Below, one piece after another: positions 7,318 through 14,163 of a stretch of 20,056 nt of DNA. Origin of the DNA: G020348385 sp964580235 (GTDB taxonomy: Bacteria; Acidobacteriota; Aminicenantia; Aminicenantales; Aminicenantaceae). The DNA lies in NCBI GenBank assembly GCA_964580235.1, contig CAZOJY010000062.1, positions 1 through 20,056 of the forward strand, in the 5' to 3' direction. The notes under the pieces are model-generated. The model was given only the letters and a program-made list of their open reading frames with translations. It made no database searches and had not been told where the DNA came from. Every line of letters begins with the position of its first letter. The first letter of the stretch is position 1. The position numbers and the translations under genes are program-made.

Positions 7318-9210
7318 CTATTGCAAAACTCTGAGCTTTATGTGCGATGGGTACTTTGCTGAACGGTAAACCTTTTGCGTTGCTTTCTGAAAATCCGATT
7401 CATCCGCATGATAGATGTCCGTAAATTTCTGTGGATTTCGGTCGATCAGAGGAAACCATGAGCTCTGCACCTGGATCATAATCCGGTGTCCTTTGCGGAA
7501 GCAGTGATATTTGTCTCTTAGATCATACGTGATTCGGGCGATCTCTCCTGGGATAAAAGGTTCAGGCTTTTCGAAACTGTTACGGTACTTCCCTCGAAAA
7601 ACATCTGCTCCCACCAGCATTTGAAAATTTCCTGAAGTATCACCAAATTCGCCCGGAATGATCTCTGGCGATCCCTCAGGCAAGACATCGATCAGCTTAA
7701 CGATCCAGTCCGCATCCGTGCCGGTTGTGGAAACAAAAAAATCGGCAATAATAGGACCTGCAATCGTCACATCTCTGATCAGGACATCTGTTTGGTAAAC
7801 CAGTACGTCAGTTCGACCGGCAGCAAAGCGCTGGTCTTCGATCATCCAGGTGTGGCCTTGATAAGTGCCGATTTTGGCCGAATAAGGCACAGGATTGCCG
7901 GGATCGCTGACAAAGGCATCGTAAGTCTGATCGAATCGGGGATTTCTCTGAGGTTTTGTGAAAGAAAGCCCTCCATCCGCCTGAAGATAGAGGTTTTTTT
8001 CGATGGTTTCTTTTGGAGGCCATTGATCGTAGGATTTCCATCGGTTGGTGCCGGTTTCAAAAACCAGGGCCTCGGGAAGCTCAAGTTTGCCTTTATCTTT
8101 TAAATAGTGGAGGAAAAAAGGAAATTCGACTTGATTTTGAAAATACACACTTGTGTCCGAAAGGAAGCGGATGCGCCCCAGAGAATCTCCTTTTCCCCGT
8201 GCCCAACCTCCATGCCGCCAGGGCCCAACTACAAGAATATTTTTGTTTTTTTTATTATTTTTTTCGATCGCGTAATAAATGCTCATCGGGCCGTAGAAAT
8301 CTTCGGCATCAAACCATCCCGCGACATTGAGAATCGCGTGTTGAATATTATTGAGGTGGAGAAGGACATCCTGCTGCTTCCAGTAATCATCATAATCCCC
8401 GTGTTCCATGTACTCATTCCATGTGGGGACACGCTGATGAAAGTACTTCTTATCCACATTGGAGACAGGGCCCAATTCCATAAAAAACTTATATCCATCC
8501 TCGGTGCCATAATCAAACCGGACTCCGCGCTCTGCAGATGGGCCCGATCGCACAGCAGCATTTCCCGACAGCCATCCGAATGTGTACATCAAGCGGAATG
8601 CTCCATTGTGATGAAAATCATCCCCGATCCACATATCAGCTGGGGATGCTTGCGGCGAGGAAGCTTTCAAAGCCGGATGGGCATCGATCATCCCCATAAC
8701 CGTCTGAAATCCTGGATAGGATATGCCCCATTGGCCAACACGGCCGTTGTGATTGGGAATCTTTTTTAGGATCCATTCGATGGTATCGAATGTATCGCTG
8801 CTTTCGTCTGTATCCTTAGGTCCTTTTTTAAAAGCTTTGTGGGGGCGCATCACAACAAACTCTCCCTCCGATTTGAATTTTCCCCTTACGTCTTGATAAA
8901 CGAAGATAAACCCTTCGGGTGCATACAGTTTATTGGGGCCCAGGCTGTTTCGATTGATCTCGGGGCCGTAATCACCGATGGAATAAGGCGTTCGAAAAAG
9001 CATAATCGGGTATTTCTGACCTTTGTCGTTGGGCATATACACCTGGGTGTACAGTTTGATCCCGTCCCTCATGGGAACCATATGTTCGCTTTTAGTGTAA
9101 TAGTCCTTTAATGCATAATCATTTCCTTGACCTGCTGAAATGCATAAAATAAGAATTGAAACCAGAATCAAGAAATAATTTTTGTGATTGAGTATCTTCT
9201 TTATTTTCAT
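7318..9210 (-). CDS. CocE/NonD family hydrolase (X-Pro dipeptidyl-peptidase-like, S15)
   Basis: An alpha/beta-hydrolase of the CocE/NonD family (630 residues, usual length). It is probably exported: residues 1-29 form a signal peptide (KIKK then a hydrophobic core ending ISAGQG). Members cleave acyl esters, amides or X-Pro peptides. Expected catalytic residues are visible: nucleophile Ser164 in GISYPG, an Asp in GWFDAEDFYGP (Asp301 by position) and His333 in GPWRHGGW. The N-terminal MVPMRDGIKLYTQVYMP and TPYSIG are typical, and the C-terminal third (about 400-630) fits the beta-sandwich domain, ending near FRKGHRIMIQVQSSWFP. The start is supported by AAGGAG (9223-9218) seven bases upstream. 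It is divergent from the small secreted protein at 9357, sharing a 146-base regulatory gap. The substrate cannot be inferred. Confidence 0.9.
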   Translation of the reverse strand: MKIKKILNHKNYFLILVSILILCISAGQGNDYALKDYYTKSEHMVPMRDGIKLYTQVYMPNDKGQKYPIMLFRTPYSIGDYGPEINRNSLGPNKLYAPEGFIFVYQDVRGKFKSEGEFVVMRPHKAFKKGPKDTDESSDTFDTIEWILKKIPNHNGRVGQWGISYPGFQTVMGMIDAHPALKASSPQASPADMWIGDDFHHNGAFRLMYTFGWLSGNAAVRSGPSAERGVRFDYGTEDGYKFFMELGPVSNVDKKYFHQRVPTWNEYMEHGDYDDYWKQQDVLLHLNNIQHAILNVAGWFDAEDFYGPMSIYYAIEKNNKKNKNILVVGPWRHGGWARGKGDSLGRIRFLSDTSVYFQNQVEFPFFLHYLKDKGKLELPEALVFETGTNRWKSYDQWPPKETIEKNLYLQADGGLSFTKPQRNPRFDQTYDAFVSDPGNPVPYSAKIGTYQGHTWMIEDQRFAAGRTDVLVYQTDVLIRDVTIAGPIIADFFVSTTGTDADWIVKLIDVLPEGSPEIIPGEFGDTSGNFQMLVGADVFRGKYRNSFEKPEPFIPGEIARITYDLRDKYHCFRKGHRIMIQVQSSWFPLIDRNPQKFTDIYHADESDFQKATQKVYRSAKYPSHIKLRVLQ

Positions 9211-9276
9211 GAGTTTTCTCCTTATTTTATCTGAATATTCCAGGTTAAGTTGTTTTGTATATTATCACAACCGTAA

Positions 9277-9293
9277 ATCAAAAGCGATTTGAT
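9277..9293. promoter_or_regulatory. Palindrome in divergent intergenic region (possible operator)
   Basis: ATCAAA (9277-9282), a 5-base spacer and TTTGAT (9288-9293) form a perfect inverted repeat between the divergent CocE-type hydrolase and the small secreted protein gene. It lies upstream of both genes. It could be a transcription factor site; no regulator gene is adjacent. Confidence 0.3.
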
Positions 9294-9304
9294 CTCTTTC
9301 AGAA

Positions 9305-9334
9305 TTGACGACACATATTTTTATGTGATATGTT
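9305..9334 (+). promoter_or_regulatory. Candidate promoter with embedded palindrome, small secreted protein gene
   Basis: TTGACG (9305-9310, 5/6) is followed after 18 bases by TATGTT (9329-9334, 4/6), and the start codon is at 9357. A perfect 6-base inverted repeat, CACATA (9312-9317) and TATGTG (9322-9327), fills the spacer. That is a usual place for a repressor site. Confidence 0.4.
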
Positions 9335-9356
9335 AAACAAAGCGCAAGGAGATGTT

Positions 9357-9746
9357 ATGAAAAAGAGAAAAAATCCGGTTTTGACGATTGTAGGGATGAT
9401 TTTGTTCGGTCTATTGGTGACCTTGCTGGCGGCAGCGCAGGAAAAGAAATATGAAGCCCTTCTCGGGGAGTGGGACGCCCAGACAGAGGACGGCCAGTAC
9501 ACCTTTGTGTTTGTCTTCTCCATGGAAGAAGAAACACTGAAGGGTCTATTTAAGGGGTCAACAGGGGATTATGAAATGGAAGACCTCTCCTTTAAAGACA
9601 ATGAGCTGACGTTTTCCGTGAACATCGATGCTGGTGGTCAAACCATGTCTATTGACTTCAGCGCCACGATCGAAGGAGAGACTCTGAAAGGTTTTCTCTC
9701 GATGGAATATGGTGAGTCAAACATCTCGGGAAAAAAACGGAAATAA
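9357..9746 (+). CDS. Small secreted beta-rich protein of unknown function
   Basis: This encodes a 129-residue exported protein. The start at 9357 is chosen over 9330 because AAGGAG (9346-9351) sits five bases before it and the signal peptide then begins properly (KKRKN, hydrophobic core to about AAAQ). The mature part, about 100 residues, has the rhythm of a lipocalin-like or beta-barrel fold: LGEWDAQTEDGQYTFVF, then alternating short strands with repeated G-(x)2-LKG turns (EETLKGLF, GETLKGFL), ending in a basic GKKRK. I recognise the general pattern of small secreted proteins in acidobacterial-type genomes but no named family. The same pattern appears in the C-terminal domain of the methyltransferase pseudogene at 6475-7171. 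It is divergent from the CocE-type hydrolase. Function unknown. Confidence 0.75.
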   Translation: MKKRKNPVLTIVGMILFGLLVTLLAAAQEKKYEALLGEWDAQTEDGQYTFVFVFSMEEETLKGLFKGSTGDYEMEDLSFKDNELTFSVNIDAGGQTMSIDFSATIEGETLKGFLSMEYGESNISGKKRK

Positions 9747-9772
9747 GCTGCCTATTTATTGACAGCTATTTC
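9740..9772. terminator. Possible bidirectional terminator between convergent genes
   Basis: GAAATAAGCTG (9740-9750) and CAGCTATTTC (9763-9772) pair over ten bases with one bulge and a 12-base loop. The hairpin overlaps both convergent stop codons (TAA at 9744-9746 and TGA at 9773-9771). The U-tract is poor on both strands, so this is only a candidate. Confidence 0.3.
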
Positions 9773-10061
9773 AATACTTGCGGTAACCGCGATCTCCGCC
9801 TCTGCCTCCACCACCGAAACCACGCTCTTTTGGCGGGCGGGCTTCGTCAACTCTCAAAGTGCGGCCTTTGTGATTGGAACCGTTTAGAGCTTCTTTCGCT
9901 TTTTCGGCTTCAGACGGGCTTGACATTTCAACAAATCCAAAACCTCTGCCTTCGATTACTTTGACTTCTTTGACCTCTCCATGACTGGAAAACATTTCTT
10001 TCAAATCTTCTTCAGAGACAGAATAGCTGAAATTACCCACATAAAGTTTACTTCCTTGCAT
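9771..10061 (-). CDS. RRM-type RNA-binding protein
   Basis: A 96-residue single-RRM protein of the bacterial Rbp type. It binds single-stranded RNA and often acts in cold or stress responses. RNP2 is KLYVGN (5-10) and RNP1 is GRGFGFVEM (38-46), with aromatic residues at the usual RNA-stacking positions. The fold is complete by about residue 78, and the tail is a short Gly/Arg-rich stretch (GGGGRGGDRG). The start follows AAGGAG (10074-10069). It lies downstream of the DEAD-box helicase on the same strand, with 204 bases and a mobile-type repeat between them. The pairing suggests joint RNA remodelling, but co-transcription is uncertain because of the repeat. Confidence 0.93.
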   Translation of the reverse strand: MQGSKLYVGNFSYSVSEEDLKEMFSSHGEVKEVKVIEGRGFGFVEMSSPSEAEKAKEALNGSNHKGRTLRVDEARPPKERGFGGGGRGGDRGYRKY

Positions 10062-10095
10062 TTTTTTCTCCTTTTTATTCTTTTCCTTTATCAGT

Positions 10096-10219
10096 CTGAA
10101 TTATTCATAAACATGATTTTTTTACCGAGATTTAATGCTATATGCATTGAAATCAGGGACATGTCCCGAATTTCCGGTAACGTGTCCCTTGATTTCGAGC
10201 TCGTACATGAATAATTCAG
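10096..10219. repeat. MITE/REP-like element with 13-base terminal inverted repeats
   Basis: CTGAATTATTCAT (10096-10108) and its exact reverse complement (10207-10219) bound a 124-base non-coding element. Inside, AGGGACATGT (10155-10164) and ACGTGTCCCT (10180-10189) form a hairpin with one mismatch. Flanking GAAATC/GATTTC extends it after a single-base bulge. A 33-base stretch (10159-10191) recurs exactly, in reverse orientation, at 20005-20037, and the 15-base end recurs at 19987-20001. No transposase is present. The size, terminal repeats and second copy fit a non-autonomous element mobilised in trans. Confidence 0.75.
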
Positions 10220-10265
10220 GTTTGAGAACATGTGTTATTGATTTTTCCTAAAACGAATAGACTTT

Positions 10266-11531
10266 TCAAACCGCATACTGTCTTGCTCTATCTGGATTCT
10301 TTGTCCTGTGGAAATTTGCAGAACGCGAATTTCTGCGGTTTTTTTTCGATCTATCGTTTCGAAACCTATTTCTTGAACTAAATCCAATACTCTCATCTGT
10401 GGCAAACAGATCGTCTCCCGCTGTTTTTACAGGAATTTTCATGCCGATAAAGGATTCGATGGCCTCTAGATGATCGGCCGTGCCTTCGCTTGCGAATGTT
10501 ATCGCTTTTCCTGTATTGCCTGCCCGGGCTGTTCGCCCGATCCGGTGAACATAATTTTCGCAATCCTGGGGAATATCATAGTTGATGACCATCTCCAGAT
10601 GATCGATATGAAGCCCTCGAGCGGCCACATCCGTAGCAACCAGAAAAGCGAACTTTCCTGCCTTGAAATCTTTGATAACATTCAACCTTCGTGTCTGGGG
10701 AAGATCACCGGTCAGGTGTTGGCTGCGGAATCCGTTTTGCTGAAGATTTTTGGCCAAGCGGAACGCCTTATGCTTCATATTCGTGAAAATGAGGGCGTTC
10801 TGGGGAGACTGCTTCTTGAGAATACCCAGCATGAGGTTCATCTTGATGTGGCTTTTCACAAAGTAGAGTTCTTGGGAGATCGTATCGACGGTCAGCTTTT
10901 CTGGCGTGACTTCGATAAACACGGGACGGTTCATGTGTTCGACTGCAATTTTTCTGGAAACGCGATTCAGAGTTGCACTGAAAAGCATGTTCTGCCGGGC
11001 ATGGCGCGGGGGCATTTTCCGGATGATTTTGGTAATATCCGGGAGAAATCCCATGTCGAACAATCGATCGGCTTCATCGATAACCAGGAATCCGATTCTA
11101 TTCATTTTTAAATGGCCTTTTTGGCCGAGATCCAGCAACCTCCCTGGTGTGCCGATGACGATGTCCATGCCGTTTTTAAGGGAGGCCAGCTGACCGGCAT
11201 AACCCACACCGCCGAAAAAACTTCCTATGGCTAATCCTGTGTGCCGGTTTAACAGCCGGGCTTCCTTTTCGATCTGGACAGCCAGTTCCCTGGTCGGCAC
11301 AATGATCAGCGCCTTTTTTCTCTTGGACGTTCGATTGTTAACCATATGCTGGAACAAAGTTATCAGGAACGCAGCAGTTTTGCCTGTTCCTGTTTGAGAT
11401 TGAACAGCCACATCAAAACCTTTAAGCGTGACAGACAGAGTTTGTTTCTGGACATCCGTCGTTTCCTTGTAGCCTCGATCTGAGATTCCATGCAGAAGAC
11501 GGGGTTCAAGGTTGAGTTCATTAAAATTCAT
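10266..11531 (-). CDS. DEAD-box ATP-dependent RNA helicase (RhlE-like)
   Basis: A 421-residue ATP-dependent RNA helicase that unwinds RNA duplexes, for example in ribosome assembly, RNA decay or cold adaptation. All core motifs are present: Q-motif Gln28, Walker A SQTGTGKT (45-52), PTRELA (79-84), TPGR, DEAD (152-155), SAT (185-187), ARGLHIDHLEMVINYDIP in domain 2 and HRIGRTARAG (motif VI). The C-terminal 35 residues are highly basic (RNRFRNDRSKKNRRNSRS and following), as in RhlE/SrmB-type tails that hold RNA. Only a weak AAGG lies upstream of the ATG. It precedes the RRM gene on the same strand, which supports an RNA-metabolism pair. The exact subgroup (RhlE, CshA or DeaD) is not certain; length and tail favour RhlE. 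Confidence 0.93.
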   Translation of the reverse strand: MNFNELNLEPRLLHGISDRGYKETTDVQKQTLSVTLKGFDVAVQSQTGTGKTAAFLITLFQHMVNNRTSKRKKALIIVPTRELAVQIEKEARLLNRHTGLAIGSFFGGVGYAGQLASLKNGMDIVIGTPGRLLDLGQKGHLKMNRIGFLVIDEADRLFDMGFLPDITKIIRKMPPRHARQNMLFSATLNRVSRKIAVEHMNRPVFIEVTPEKLTVDTISQELYFVKSHIKMNLMLGILKKQSPQNALIFTNMKHKAFRLAKNLQQNGFRSQHLTGDLPQTRRLNVIKDFKAGKFAFLVATDVAARGLHIDHLEMVINYDIPQDCENYVHRIGRTARAGNTGKAITFASEGTADHLEAIESFIGMKIPVKTAGDDLFATDESIGFSSRNRFRNDRSKKNRRNSRSANFHRTKNPDRARQYAV

Positions 11532-11694
11532 TTATTTACCTTGCTAATTGATTAAAACATGAGGCGGGGAATGTCTGATGAAATTATCTAGACTATTTTC
11601 CTTCCATATGTTCGAAAATGCAGTATACCGTATAAATAGAATAATTGCAAGTGAAAATTATTGTAAAAATCAGCATGCTCATTTCCACAGGAGT

Positions 11695-11723
11695 TTGACA
11701 GCTTTTATGTTCCCTGCTATCCT
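11695..11723 (+). promoter_or_regulatory. Candidate sigma70 promoter for the acyltransferase-deacetylase pair
   Basis: A perfect TTGACA (11695-11700) is followed after exactly 17 bases by TATCCT (11718-11723, 4/6). Transcription would start near 11730, giving a leader of about 30 bases that carries GGAGA (11747-11751) before the ATG at 11762. Confidence 0.5.
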
Positions 11724-11761
11724 TTTGCCGAGAGTAGGGGAAAAACGGAGATTTCCGGACA

Positions 11762-13141
11762 ATGCTTTACACACTCCTCCAGAACATCATAAAGATTGCT
11801 TTATCCATCTTTTTCCAGAAGATCGAAATCCGTCATGGAGAAAATGTTCCGGAGCAAGGACCTGTGCTTTTTGCGGTCAATCATCCGGATTCCCAGATGG
11901 ATGCCTTTATCATGAGTTCTACGATTAAACGAAAGGTCCATTACATCGCTCACGCCGGATTGTTTGCCAATAAACTGAAAGCGAAATTGCTTCGGAGCTG
12001 CGGTGTGATCCCTGTGGCCCGCCGCCGTGGAAAATCGGATAAGATCGAACGGAACATCGAAGCCTTCCAGGAGTGTTATGAGGTTTTAGAAAAGGGCGGA
12101 ATTATCGGCATCTTTCCCGAAGGTGTAAGCGAGATGCCGCGTCACATCAAAAAAATAAAAACAGGAGCTGCCAGGATCGTTTTAGAATCCGAGCGAAGAA
12201 ATAATTATAAGCTTGGTATCAACCTCATCCCGATCGGGCTTCATTTTTTCTCGCGCAGCCGGTTCCGCAGCAGAGTTTTGGTCAACGTGGGAAGACCGAT
12301 CGAGCTCCGACCATACTTCTCTTTGAATAAAAAAAATAATCTTGAAGCCGTCAATCTGCTTACAGCTCAGATCCAAAACAGTCTAGAAGACCTCACCGTA
12401 AACGTTCAACACGCTGAGTTGGATTATTTTGTGAAAGACATCGAGAGCATCTATCGGGATGAATTGATGACCCAAACCCTGGCCGATCATAAATCGTCCA
12501 AAAAGATCGTCGCAGAGTTCGTCATCACACAAAAGATCGCCGATTGTGTGGCATATTATTACGACCATAATCCCCAAAGAGTACGGGATATGGAAGAGAA
12601 AATTGCCAACTACAAACGCAAGCTGAAGCGCCTTCACTTAAAAGACATAATGGTGAGGGAAAAGACGAGTATAAAACAGCTGTTCAAAGCGGAATTAAAA
12701 GGAATTTCTAAATCGATCGTCGAGTTCCCCTTTGCGGCTTATGGCGTTCTCAACAATTTTTTCCCTTACAGGATAACCGAATACATTGCAAAAAAGTTTA
12801 TCGACGAAAGGCCCAAAATCTTGACGGCCCTTTTGGCAGGAGGAGGAATCACATTTCTTTTGTTCTACGGGGCCCAGGTATTTCTGGTTTGGTATTTGAA
12901 AGGATATCTATGGTCCGTCCTCTATTTGTGCAGTTTGCCTTTATCCGGATTTTTTGCATTGGAGTATATCAAAGGAGTCCGCAAGATCCGGGAGCGCATC
13001 AGTTTTTCGTTTTTTCTTTTTACAAATCGCCATCTGATAGGTAAAATGCGTCGTACAAGGAATATGCTGATATCTGAAATGAACACATGTAAAAATGAAT
13101 ATCTCGAGCTTATGAGTCAAACTGTATCGACAGATAAATAA
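11762..13141 (+). CDS. PlsC-type lysophospholipid/glycerophosphate acyltransferase with C-terminal membrane domain
   Basis: A membrane-bound acyltransferase that transfers an acyl chain to a glycerophosphate or lysophospholipid acceptor. The N-terminal PlsC domain (about 15-210) carries the catalytic NHPDSQMD (His41, Asp47), IPVARRRGKSDK, and FPEG (118-121) followed by VSEMPRHIKKIKTGAARI. The His-x5-Asp spacing matches the subgroup related to yeast Gat/Sct1 rather than classic His-x4-Asp PlsC. At 459 residues it is about twice the size of plain PlsC. The extra part is a charged helical region (about 210-350), then two hydrophobic segments (about 355-405) and a basic tail. The deacetylase gene follows 20 bases downstream, so the two are probably one operon. 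The exact acceptor is unknown. Confidence 0.85.
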   Translation: MLYTLLQNIIKIALSIFFQKIEIRHGENVPEQGPVLFAVNHPDSQMDAFIMSSTIKRKVHYIAHAGLFANKLKAKLLRSCGVIPVARRRGKSDKIERNIEAFQECYEVLEKGGIIGIFPEGVSEMPRHIKKIKTGAARIVLESERRNNYKLGINLIPIGLHFFSRSRFRSRVLVNVGRPIELRPYFSLNKKNNLEAVNLLTAQIQNSLEDLTVNVQHAELDYFVKDIESIYRDELMTQTLADHKSSKKIVAEFVITQKIADCVAYYYDHNPQRVRDMEEKIANYKRKLKRLHLKDIMVREKTSIKQLFKAELKGISKSIVEFPFAAYGVLNNFFPYRITEYIAKKFIDERPKILTALLAGGGITFLLFYGAQVFLVWYLKGYLWSVLYLCSLPLSGFFALEYIKGVRKIRERISFSFFLFTNRHLIGKMRRTRNMLISEMNTCKNEYLELMSQTVSTDK

Positions 13142-13161
13142 GAACACCAAATTTAAAAAAA

Positions 13162-13911
13162 ATGAGTTCGAAAAAAACAAACGAAACAAAAATCGGAAAA
13201 GCATTGAGTCATATCAGGCCTCAGTCGCTGCTGAGCAGCCTGAGCCATGCCGCCTCTCTTGAGCGGTTAGGACCGAAATTCATCGAACGTATTCACTGGC
13301 GTGCAGTCACAGATGAAATGAAAATCGCAATAACCTTCGATGACGGCCCCCATGCCACATCAACGCCTCGCGTGCTTGATGTGCTGGATCAATTCAGAGT
13401 ACCTGCAACCTTCTTCCTTGTCGGGAAAAACCTCGAAAAGAATCCCAAGATTGCCCGTGCGATGGCAGCTGCCGGCCACGAAATCGGCAATCATACTTTC
13501 AGTCATTCGCTGTTGTATGCGTCCACAAAAAAAAGAATTCGAGATGAGATATGCCAAACCGATACACTTCTCAAAAATATCGACGGGGTCGAACCAAAGT
13601 TTTTCAGACCTCCTGCAGGATTTTTTACAAAGCAGGTGTTGGATATTGCAGAGGAGTTGGGATACAAAACGGTTGTGGGGGATGTTTATCCTCGGGATCC
13701 TCACCTCCCGGGAAAGGAAAAAATTGTGGATAGGGTTCTCCAGCGCACGACTGCAGGCTCCATAATCATACTCCACGATGGAGGGAATGCCCGGCGCGTG
13801 GACAGATCCCAGACGATTGAAGCTCTATACGAAATCCTCCCCTGTTTAAAGAAGCAGGGTTTTGAGTTTCTAACCCTTTCAGATTTGCTGCTGGCTCAAA
13901 TAAAATCTTGA
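13162..13911 (+). CDS. Polysaccharide deacetylase (NodB-homology, carbohydrate esterase 4)
   Basis: A metal-dependent de-N-acetylase of the NodB/CE4 fold, 249 residues. Motif 1 is TFDDGP (58-63, with base Asp60 and metal-binding Asp61). Motif 2 is GNHTFSH (109-115, metal ligands His111 and His115). Motif 3 is RPPAG (149-153), and the C-terminal ILHDGG carries catalytic His205. No signal peptide or membrane anchor is evident, so it may be cytoplasmic and act on a lipid-linked or soluble sugar, as ArnD-like and chitooligosaccharide deacetylases do. No clear Shine-Dalgarno precedes the ATG, which lies 20 bases after the acyltransferase stop, so translation may depend on that upstream gene. The pairing suggests an envelope glycolipid modification. 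Substrate unproven. Confidence 0.88.
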   Translation: MSSKKTNETKIGKALSHIRPQSLLSSLSHAASLERLGPKFIERIHWRAVTDEMKIAITFDDGPHATSTPRVLDVLDQFRVPATFFLVGKNLEKNPKIARAMAAAGHEIGNHTFSHSLLYASTKKRIRDEICQTDTLLKNIDGVEPKFFRPPAGFFTKQVLDIAEELGYKTVVGDVYPRDPHLPGKEKIVDRVLQRTTAGSIIILHDGGNARRVDRSQTIEALYEILPCLKKQGFEFLTLSDLLLAQIKS

Positions 13912-14005
13912 TCTGTGGATGATATTTTAGGTCTGACTTTCGGATCGCCACAGCCAAGAAAATACCCGATATGTCCGGCTTGCATCCATGCAACCATGGC
14001 CGCTC

Positions 14006-14036
14006 TGGTTCAATCGGCCGACTCTTTATTGAACCA
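14006..14036. repeat. Inverted repeat upstream of the permease gene
   Basis: TGGTTCAAT (14006-14014) and ATTGAACCA (14028-14036) pair perfectly over nine bases around a 13-base loop. It is in the 252-base gap between the deacetylase and permease genes. There is no T-run after it, so a standard terminator is unlikely. Confidence 0.45.
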
Positions 14037-14052
14037 TTAACGCCTGAAGAAT

Positions 14053-14098
14053 GCATCTCTAGGCCCGTGATAAATTGGACTTTCGGGGATAGAGATGC
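14053..14098. repeat. Second inverted repeat upstream of the permease gene
   Basis: GCATCTCTA (14053-14061) and TAGAGATGC (14090-14098) pair perfectly, and CCCG/CGGG inside the loop adds a second stem around a 16-base core. Together with the repeat at 14006-14036 it makes this gap strongly structured. It could be a leader RNA of the permease mRNA or a small repeat element; I cannot tell which. Confidence 0.45.
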
Positions 14099-14163
14099 TT
14101 TCACGCCTGGAAACACCATTGATTTCCTTTCATCCCTGTGTTAGAAGCTTTTAAGACAACAAA

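Noticed and set aside
13766..14119. Minus-strand open frame overlapping the deacetylase 3' end.
   Set aside because: It mostly covers inverted repeats and antisense coding sequence; no ribosome site or recognisable domain.
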